NCBI GenBank assembly: GCA_021813175.1
Contig: JAKALJ010000012.1
Coordinates: 5,395-15,891, forward strand
DNA length: 10,497 nt
From: a bacterium
GTDB lineage: Bacteria; Patescibacteriota; Minisyncoccia; Phycocordibacterales; UBA9973
Reading direction: 5' to 3'
Position 1 is the stretch's first letter. Every line of letters begins with the position of its first letter. Shown piece by piece: positions 6,045 to 10,497 of this stretch. Below the pieces are notes generated by a model. It was not told the DNA's origin, did not search any database, and worked only from the letters and a program-made list of their open reading frames with translations. The translations under genes were made by a program, and so were the position numbers.

Positions 6045-9000
6045 ATGGCCGAAGGAAAAGAATCTCCGAAATCCGAAGCTATCAGTCGCGAGGAAAAGAT
6101 TTTGGAGTTTTGGAAAAAAAATAATACTTTCGAAAAGACTCTTGCGAAACCCTCTCCGAAAGGGGAATATATATTTTATGAAGGCCCGCCCACGGCCAAT
6201 GGCCGTCCGCATATAGGCCATTTTGAAGCGCGCGCGTTCAAAGACGCTGTTCTCCGATATAAGACCATGCGCGGATATCATGCGCGGCGGAAAGGCGGAT
6301 GGGATACCCATGGCTTGCCGGTAGAACTCGGGGTGGAAAAAAAACTAGGCCTGAATTCCAAGAAGGCCATAGAAGAATACGGCATCGCCAAGTTTAATGA
6401 GCAATGCAAAAGGAGCGTCTGGGAATATATGGACCTTTGGGAGAAATTTACCGAACGCATCGGTTACTGGGTGGATCAAAAAAATCCCTATGTTACCTAT
6501 CACAACGATTATATTGAATCGTTATGGAATATCGTAAAGAAAGTGGACGAGCAAGGGTTGCTTTACAAGGACTACAAAGTGGTCCCGTGGTGCCCGCGTT
6601 GCGGCACGGTTCTGTCTTCGCACGAGCTGGCGCAGGGATATGAAGATGTGAAAGATTTGTCGGTGTATGTGAAGTTTCGTGTGAAGTTTTCGCCTGATGC
6701 TTTTGTGAAGGTCCTTTTGAAATCTGCCACCCGGCAGATTTCAACCCCTCGCCCGCCGTTCGGAACCGACGAACGGCGGGCTCGGCCAGACCATTCACAA
6801 AATCATTCAGGCGAAAACTTCACATATTATATTCTTGCCTGGACCACTACGCCCTGGACTTTGCCGGGTAATGTCGCTTTGGCGGTAGGGGAAAACGTAG
6901 ATTATGTAAAAGTAAAAAAAAACAATGAAATTTTCTTTTTAGCCAAAGAAAGAATTTCTATTCTGGACGGAGAGTATGAAATTTTGGAAGAATTGAAAGG
7001 CAAAGATTTGGTCGGCTTGGAATACGAGCCGCTGTATCCGTATCTTAAAAAAAATATTTCCGAAAGTGAGCGACCGAAACTTAAGGGGGCATACAAAGTA
7101 TACCCTGCCGATTTTGTCACTACCCAGGATGGCACCGGGGTGGTGCACACGGCCGTGATGTATGGCCAGGATGATTTTGTGCTTGGGACAAAGATCGGTT
7201 TGCCGAAACACCATCTGGTCGGCCTGGACGGAAAGTTCCTTCCTGGCACCGACTTTCTTGAGGGCAAATTCGTTCGAGATGAAGAAACGGCGGTGGAAAT
7301 CATCAAGGATCTGGCGCGCCGGAGTCTGCTTCTGAAAAAAGAAAAATACGAGCACCCATACCCATTTTGCTGGCGCTGCCATACCGCGCTCATATATTAC
7401 GCCCGGGATTCCTGGTATATCAAAGTTTCCGATCCGAAAGTAAAGGACAAAATGATTTCCGAAAACCAAAAAATAAATTGGGAACCGGCCCATATCCGGG
7501 ACGGACGTTTCGGCGAGTGGCTAGGGGACATAAAAGATTGGGCTATTTCCCGCGAGCGATACTGGGGTACGCCTCTGCCGGTGTGGATCTGCGCCAAGTG
7601 CGGCAAGCGGGAGATTATCGGCAGTGTAGAGGAACTGAAGCGGCGCACAAAAAAATCGGGCAATTCTTACTTCTTGATGCGACACGGGCAGGCAGAGAGC
7701 AACCTTAAAGACATGATAGCTTGCAGAGTAGAAGACAAGGATAACTTGACAGATTTAGGCAGACAACAAGTTTTGGATTCGGCAGAACGGTTGAAGGAAA
7801 AAAATATTGATCTGATATTTTCTTCCGATATTTTCAGAGCAAAAGAAACGGCTGAAATAACTGGAAACGAGCTGAAGATAGAAAATGGAATAATTTTTGA
7901 TAAACGGTTACGCGAATGGAATGTCGGAAATTTTGACGGAAAAACATGGAAAGAATGTAAAAGTTTTGTGCGCAAGCATGACTGGTACAATTATGTGCCG
8001 GAAGGCGGAGAATCCTTCAAGAATGTAAAAACCCGGTCCTTGGATTTTATCTATGAATTGGAAAACAAATTTAGAAATAAAAATATTTTGGTTGTAACCC
8101 ACCAAGCGCCGATCGTTGCTTTGCTTGCGGGTTTAGAGAATCTGAGTGATAAGGACGTAAAGATGCGCGATGGAGATAAAAATACCAGACTAAAAGGCGC
8201 GGAATTTGTGAATGTTCGCTTTAGCGTCCTCCCTCATAACGAAGATTACGAGCTGGATTTGCATCGGCCATATATAGACGAAATACCGCTTGCCTGCGAA
8301 TGTGGAGGAGAGCTAAAACGCGTGAAAGAGGTTATAGACGTGTGGTTTGATTCGGGGGCCATGCCGTTCGCCGAGGACCATTATCCTTTTGAAAACAAAG
8401 ATTGGATAGACGGCCCGGGCTATCCGGCGGATTTCATTTCCGAAGCCATAGACCAGACCCGCGGATGGTTTTACACTCTGCACGCGGTCGGCGCTCTTAT
8501 GGGGCGCGGCCGGGCGTACAAAAATGTGATCTGTCTAGGGCACCTTTTAGACGCCGAAGGGAAGAAGATGTCCAAACATATCGGCAACGTGGTGGACCCA
8601 TGGGAAATGATAGAAAAGTATGGAGCCGATACCTTGCGCTTGTGGATGTATTCGGTGAATCAGCCGGGCGAATCCAAAAACTTCGATGAAAAGACGGTGA
8701 TACTCCTTCACAGGCAGGTGTTTGGGTTGCTTTATAATGTGCTTTCTTTTTACGAGCTGTACCGCGATGAAAGCCTTTCTTCCAGCCTTCGCCGGTTGGC
8801 GGATAGCGAAAAGAAAGGCTTTCACTCCGAAGCCTTGAATATTTTGGACAAATGGATCCTTTCCCGACTGACTGAGCTTCAGATTCTCTGCACGGAAAAT
8901 TTGGATAAATACAAACTGCTCGAACCGGTCCGGGCAATACGCGACTTCATTGATGATCTTTCCACTTGGTATCTGCGCCGTTCGCGGGAGCGGATAAAAA

Positions 9001-9698
9001 ACGGTGATGCGAATGCCAAGCGCACCCTGTATTTTGTTCTAAAAAATCTGGCCAAACTTCTCGCCCCCTTCGCCCCTTTTGCCGCTGAAGATATCTGGCA
9101 GAAGCTCCGAAGCGGCCTGCCGGCTGGCGAAGAAGAAAGTGTGCATCTTTCCGAGTGGCCTTACAAAGATCAATCGCTATGGCAGAAACTTTTCGGCAAA
9201 AAAGAAAAAGTAGACTATGCTGTTTTGGAGAACATGCGCAAAACCAGAGAAATTGTCACTCTCGGTCTGGAAGCCCGGCAGAAGGCCGGCATCAGGGTGC
9301 GCCAGCCGCTTGGGAAGTTAGAAATCAAGAGCAATTTTCTCTCCGCGGAATATTTAGACCTGATCAAAGATGAGATGAACGTGAAAGAGATAGTTAAAAA
9401 CAATGATCTGAAAAATGAAATCTTACTCCATACCGAAATTACCCCGGAGCTCAAGGCCGAAGGCGACTATCGCGAACTTGCGCGCGCCATCCAGGATCTG
9501 CGCAAAGAAATAGGCCTCGTACCGAGCGACAGTGTAACGCTTGTATTGGGTACCGACGCGAAAGGAGAAGAATTGACAAGTAAGTTTAAGAACGACCTTC
9601 TAAAAACTGTCAGCGCGCGGAAACTGGAGCTGAAGGAGAACGACGGAAAAGAAATAAAGATAGGAGAGAGTGTGTTCAGGATAAAAATTAAAAAGTGA
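6045..9698 (+). CDS. ileS: Isoleucine--tRNA ligase with an inserted histidine phosphatase domain
   Basis: Charges tRNA-Ile. 1217 residues, well above the roughly 1040 of the eukaryotic-like IleRS type it resembles. Order: GPPTANGRPHIGH (HIGH 56-59); CPRC (183-186); a palindrome-encoded stretch (213-260); the editing domain starting at LAWTTTPWTLPGNVALAVG; CWRCHTALIYYARDSWY (C442, C445); ISRERYWGTPLPVW; CAKC (516-519); a histidine phosphatase insert (about 538-735); DLHRPYIDEI; CEC (751-753); VWFDSGAMPFAEDHYPFE; the ATP-binding loop KKMSKHIGN (K841-K844); and the anticodon-binding helical region (WILSRL onwards). All synthetase motifs stay in one frame, so the insertions look tolerated and charging should be intact. 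It follows argS and is 3 bases from recO. Isoleucine specificity is called from overall resemblance to IleRS; the related ValRS is the main alternative. Confidence 0.92.
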   Translation: MAEGKESPKSEAISREEKILEFWKKNNTFEKTLAKPSPKGEYIFYEGPPTANGRPHIGHFEARAFKDAVLRYKTMRGYHARRKGGWDTHGLPVELGVEKKLGLNSKKAIEEYGIAKFNEQCKRSVWEYMDLWEKFTERIGYWVDQKNPYVTYHNDYIESLWNIVKKVDEQGLLYKDYKVVPWCPRCGTVLSSHELAQGYEDVKDLSVYVKFRVKFSPDAFVKVLLKSATRQISTPRPPFGTDERRARPDHSQNHSGENFTYYILAWTTTPWTLPGNVALAVGENVDYVKVKKNNEIFFLAKERISILDGEYEILEELKGKDLVGLEYEPLYPYLKKNISESERPKLKGAYKVYPADFVTTQDGTGVVHTAVMYGQDDFVLGTKIGLPKHHLVGLDGKFLPGTDFLEGKFVRDEETAVEIIKDLARRSLLLKKEKYEHPYPFCWRCHTALIYYARDSWYIKVSDPKVKDKMISENQKINWEPAHIRDGRFGEWLGDIKDWAISRERYWGTPLPVWICAKCGKREIIGSVEELKRRTKKSGNSYFLMRHGQAESNLKDMIACRVEDKDNLTDLGRQQVLDSAERLKEKNIDLIFSSDIFRAKETAEITGNELKIENGIIFDKRLREWNVGNFDGKTWKECKSFVRKHDWYNYVPEGGESFKNVKTRSLDFIYELENKFRNKNILVVTHQAPIVALLAGLENLSDKDVKMRDGDKNTRLKGAEFVNVRFSVLPHNEDYELDLHRPYIDEIPLACECGGELKRVKEVIDVWFDSGAMPFAEDHYPFENKDWIDGPGYPADFISEAIDQTRGWFYTLHAVGALMGRGRAYKNVICLGHLLDAEGKKMSKHIGNVVDPWEMIEKYGADTLRLWMYSVNQPGESKNFDEKTVILLHRQVFGLLYNVLSFYELYRDESLSSSLRRLADSEKKGFHSEALNILDKWILSRLTELQILCTENLDKYKLLEPVRAIRDFIDDLSTWYLRRSRERIKNGDANAKRTLYFVLKNLAKLLAPFAPFAAEDIWQKLRSGLPAGEEESVHLSEWPYKDQSLWQKLFGKKEKVDYAVLENMRKTREIVTLGLEARQKAGIRVRQPLGKLEIKSNFLSAEYLDLIKDEMNVKEIVKNNDLKNEILLHTEITPELKAEGDYRELARAIQDLRKEIGLVPSDSVTLVLGTDAKGEELTSKFKNDLLKTVSARKLELKENDGKEIKIGESVFRIKIKK
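6681..6823 (+). repeat. In-frame palindromic element in ileS (long stem enclosing two hairpins)
   Basis: The outer arms are 6681-6713 and 6789-6823: 17 perfect pairs (6681-6697 with 6807-6823), then 9 perfect pairs (6701-6709 with 6794-6802) and GGTC/GACC, broken by two bulges and one mismatch. Inside are two perfect 12-bp hairpins: 6717-6728 with 6733-6744 (4-base loop) and 6751-6762 with 6770-6781 (7-base loop, GC-rich). The fold is a multibranched, cruciform-like structure. It is translated as about residues 213-260, a polar, proline- and arginine-rich stretch where I expect only a short loop before the editing domain. No transposase is present. Copy number elsewhere cannot be judged from this window. 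Confidence 0.85.
7656..8249 (+). other. Histidine phosphatase (phosphoglycerate mutase-like) domain nested in ileS
   Basis: Covers about residues 538-735 of the IleRS chain. The histidine phosphatase signature is complete: phospho-acceptor motif MRHGQAESN (H547, with R546), LTDLGRQQ, SSDIFRAKETAE (R598), the acid residue LREWNVGNFDG (E624), PEGGES and the second histidine VVTHQAPI (H686). Members of this family dephosphorylate sugars, nucleotides or proteins through a phosphohistidine; the substrate here cannot be told. The insert sits between the CAKC and CEC halves of a probable zinc knuckle, so its two ends should lie close together, which suits a nested domain. By hand count GC is 103/300 for 7801-8100 against 145/240 in flanking lines 7501-7620 and 8401-8520. 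Confidence 0.9.
8768..8824 (+). repeat. Perfect 14-bp inverted repeat inside ileS
   Basis: TGAAAGCCTTTCTT (8768-8781) pairs perfectly with 8811-8824. A further stem TTCGC/GCGAA (8788-8792 with 8806-8810) stacks next to it, giving a 57-base hairpin. It encodes part of the loop DESLSSSLRRLADSEKKGFHS just ahead of the conserved LDKWILSRL, a place where I would expect variable length in the family. It could be a second, smaller palindromic insertion. Confidence 0.7.
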
Positions 9699-9701
9699 AA
9701 A

Positions 9702-10292
9702 ATGCATCACATTTATCACACCGAAGGGATTATTCTTGGGAGCCGGAACTCCGGCGAAGCGGGAAAATATTATCGCATCTTCACTCGAGATCTCGGCATG
9801 GTAGGCGCCAGCGCCTCGGGAGTGCGGAAAATGTCTTCTAAACTGCGCTATATCCTTTCCGATTTTGCTTATGTAAGGCTGGATCTGGTGCGCGGAAATA
9901 ATTTTTGGCGGGTTACCAGCGCTTCTAAAACCAATTCACTGGAGGGATTAGCTAAAGATCCTTTGACCCTAAAGATTCTGGCAAACCTTTCCCGTTTGCT
10001 TCAAAAACTTTTAGCGGGAGAAGAGCCAAACTCGGAACTTTTTGGCGATCTTCTGGAAAGTCTGCGTTTCTTAGAGAGAGAGAAAGAAGAAGAGAAGATT
10101 CGGGACATAGAAGCGATTATTGTTCTGCGTCTTTTGGACAAGCTCGGATATATCGGGGAGAACGGGGCGATGGGAGGCCTGGCGCGGTCTCCCATCGCCC
10201 CGGAAGTTCTTGCTCGAGCGGCCGGCCAAAGAAGGGAAATTCTCTCGGAAATAAATAAGGCCCTTCGGGAAAGCATGTTATATGGCGCATGA
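9702..10292 (+). CDS. recO: DNA repair protein RecO (recombination mediator)
   Basis: RecO works with RecR (and RecF) to load RecA on gaps covered by single-strand binding protein. 196 residues, shorter than the roughly 240 of E. coli. The N-terminal OB-fold is clear: HTEGIILGSRNSGEAGKYYRIFTRDLGMVGASASGVRK, then LSDFAYVRLDLVRGNNFWRVTSASKTN. The rest is helical (KILANLSRLLQKLL onwards, then IEAIIVLRLLDKLGYIG). The cysteine zinc site found in many longer RecO proteins is absent. Residues about 154-167 are encoded by a perfect 14-bp palindrome, and the last residues (MLYGA) and stop lie in another hairpin, so parts of the C-terminal region may be recent additions. The ATG lies 3 bases after the ileS stop with no Shine-Dalgarno sequence, so translation is probably coupled. 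Confidence 0.85.
   Translation: MHHIYHTEGIILGSRNSGEAGKYYRIFTRDLGMVGASASGVRKMSSKLRYILSDFAYVRLDLVRGNNFWRVTSASKTNSLEGLAKDPLTLKILANLSRLLQKLLAGEEPNSELFGDLLESLRFLEREKEEEKIRDIEAIIVLRLLDKLGYIGENGAMGGLARSPIAPEVLARAAGQRREILSEINKALRESMLYGA
10163..10202 (+). repeat. Perfect 14-bp inverted repeat inside recO
   Basis: CGGGGCGATGGGAG (10163-10176) pairs perfectly with 10189-10202 across a 12-base loop. It encodes GAMGGLARSPIAPE, a glycine/alanine/proline-rich stretch between two helices of RecO. A palindrome of this quality is unlikely to be dictated by protein sequence, and it fits a small inserted element. Confidence 0.7.
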
Positions 10293-10306
10293 AGCGCCAT
10301 ATAACA
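10276..10306 (+). terminator. Hairpin across the recO stop codon
   Basis: A perfect 13-bp stem (10276-10288 with 10294-10306) with the 5-base loop ATGAA. The TGA stop of recO (10290-10292) is in the loop. No T-run follows, so it is not a standard intrinsic terminator; it may protect the mRNA 3' end or be another palindromic element. Confidence 0.45.
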
Positions 10307-10319
10307 ACGGCGCTCGGAA

Positions 10320-10343
10320 AATACAAAAATAAACTTTTGTATT
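10320..10343 (+). terminator. A/T-rich hairpin between recO and the next gene
   Basis: AATACAAAA (10320-10328) pairs with TTTTGTATT (10335-10343), 9 bp with a 6-base loop. The A-rich left arm and T-rich right arm could act as a weak terminator or attenuator just upstream of the next promoter. With the preceding hairpin it fills most of the 81-base gap. Confidence 0.3.
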
Positions 10344-10356
10344 CTTCCTCGCTTGT

Positions 10357-10365
10357 TGTTATAAT
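10357..10365 (+). promoter_or_regulatory. Extended -10 promoter of the last gene
   Basis: TGTTATAAT is TGn plus the consensus hexamer TATAAT (10360-10365), 8 bases before the ATG at 10374. It marks the start of a new transcription unit after recO, with a leader of perhaps 2 bases. No strong -35 box is seen. Confidence 0.6.
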
Positions 10366-10373
10366 TCCAGAAT

Positions 10374-10497
10374 ATGGCGGGAGATTTTAATAAATTGAAT
10401 CGGCTGGAGGAGCTGAAAACCAAGCTGTCCGGCAAGCATTATCGGATGAAAATCGGCGGCCGGAGCAATTTTACTCATCCTTTCAAGGGAACAGTGG
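10374..10497 (+). CDS. Unrecognised protein, N-terminal 41 codons (3' partial)
   Basis: The reading frame is open from ATG 10374 to the window edge. The peptide begins MAGDFNKLNRLEELKTKLSG and continues with a basic, polar segment (KHYRMKIGGRSNFTHPFKGTV). There is no signal peptide or membrane segment in the visible part; the N-terminus looks like a short amphipathic helix. I do not recognise the family from this much. The gene is supported by the strong extended -10 element 8 bases before the ATG, by codon use like its neighbours, and by the absence of a competing frame. Confidence 0.6.
   Translation, partial: MAGDFNKLNRLEELKTKLSGKHYRMKIGGRSNFTHPFKGTV

Noticed and set aside
6193..6207. Short inverted repeat ACGGCC/GGCCGT near the HIGH motif of ileS
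   Set aside because: It has only 6-bp arms and is explained by the conserved residues it encodes.
6681..6823. A tRNA gene in the cloverleaf-like region of ileS
   Set aside because: Arm lengths do not fit a tRNA (the closing stem exceeds 30 bp) and there is no T-loop consensus; the region is translated in frame.
7656..8249. The long ileS insertion as an intein or homing endonuclease
   Set aside because: No splice-junction residues or endonuclease motifs are seen; the insert has the full histidine phosphatase residue set.
1..10497. CRISPR array, insertion sequence or rRNA/tRNA genes
   Set aside because: There are no regularly spaced direct repeats, no transposase, and no gene-free stretch long enough for rRNA.

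Overview
The window looks like a chromosomal segment of a Candidate Phyla Radiation (Patescibacteria) bacterium, most likely a parcubacterium. This is inferred from the compact layout, the short and divergent versions of RecO, dUTPase and ArgRS, an IleRS with paired Cys motifs, weak ribosome binding sites, and extended -10 promoters placed almost directly against start codons. TGA is a stop codon (comEC-like, dut, ileS and recO end in it), so this is not a TGA-recoding lineage such as Gracilibacteria or Absconditabacteria. Coding density is very high, and no gene-free stretch exceeds about 100 bases.

Layout. Bases 1-251 hold the 3' end of a ComEC-type DNA-uptake channel gene. A Fe/Mn superoxide dismutase runs on the minus strand at 293-886. 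Divergent from it, at 933-1811, is a membrane-anchored metallo-beta-lactamase-fold protein equivalent to the detached C-terminal domain of ComEC. From there everything is on the plus strand: glyA (1801-2988), a thymidylate kinase (3009-3707), a DUF1653 protein (3710-3931), dut (3941-4363), argS (4360-6012), ileS (6045-9698), recO (9702-10292), and the start of an unrecognised gene with its own promoter (10374 to the edge).

How the genes fit together. The ComEC pieces and RecO belong to DNA uptake and recombination. GlyA supplies methylene-tetrahydrofolate, dUTPase supplies dUMP and thymidylate kinase consumes dTMP, so glyA-tmk-DUF1653-dut resembles a thymidylate supply cassette; thymidylate synthase is not in the window. 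ArgRS and IleRS are translation enzymes.

Most unusual points. (1) IleRS carries an apparently intact histidine phosphatase domain of about 200 residues, nested between the two halves of a Cys-rich (probable zinc) knuckle. Its DNA is markedly AT-rich (34% GC over 300 bases against about 60% in sampled flanks), which suggests a foreign origin. (2) The same gene contains a 143-base in-frame palindromic element that can fold as a long closing stem with two perfect 12-bp hairpins inside. Further perfect hairpins lie in a loop of ileS, inside recO, and across the recO stop codon. They resemble in concept the palindromic elements of Rickettsia that insert into open reading frames. (3) Several genes have an extended -10 element 6-9 bases from the ATG, predicting leaderless mRNAs.
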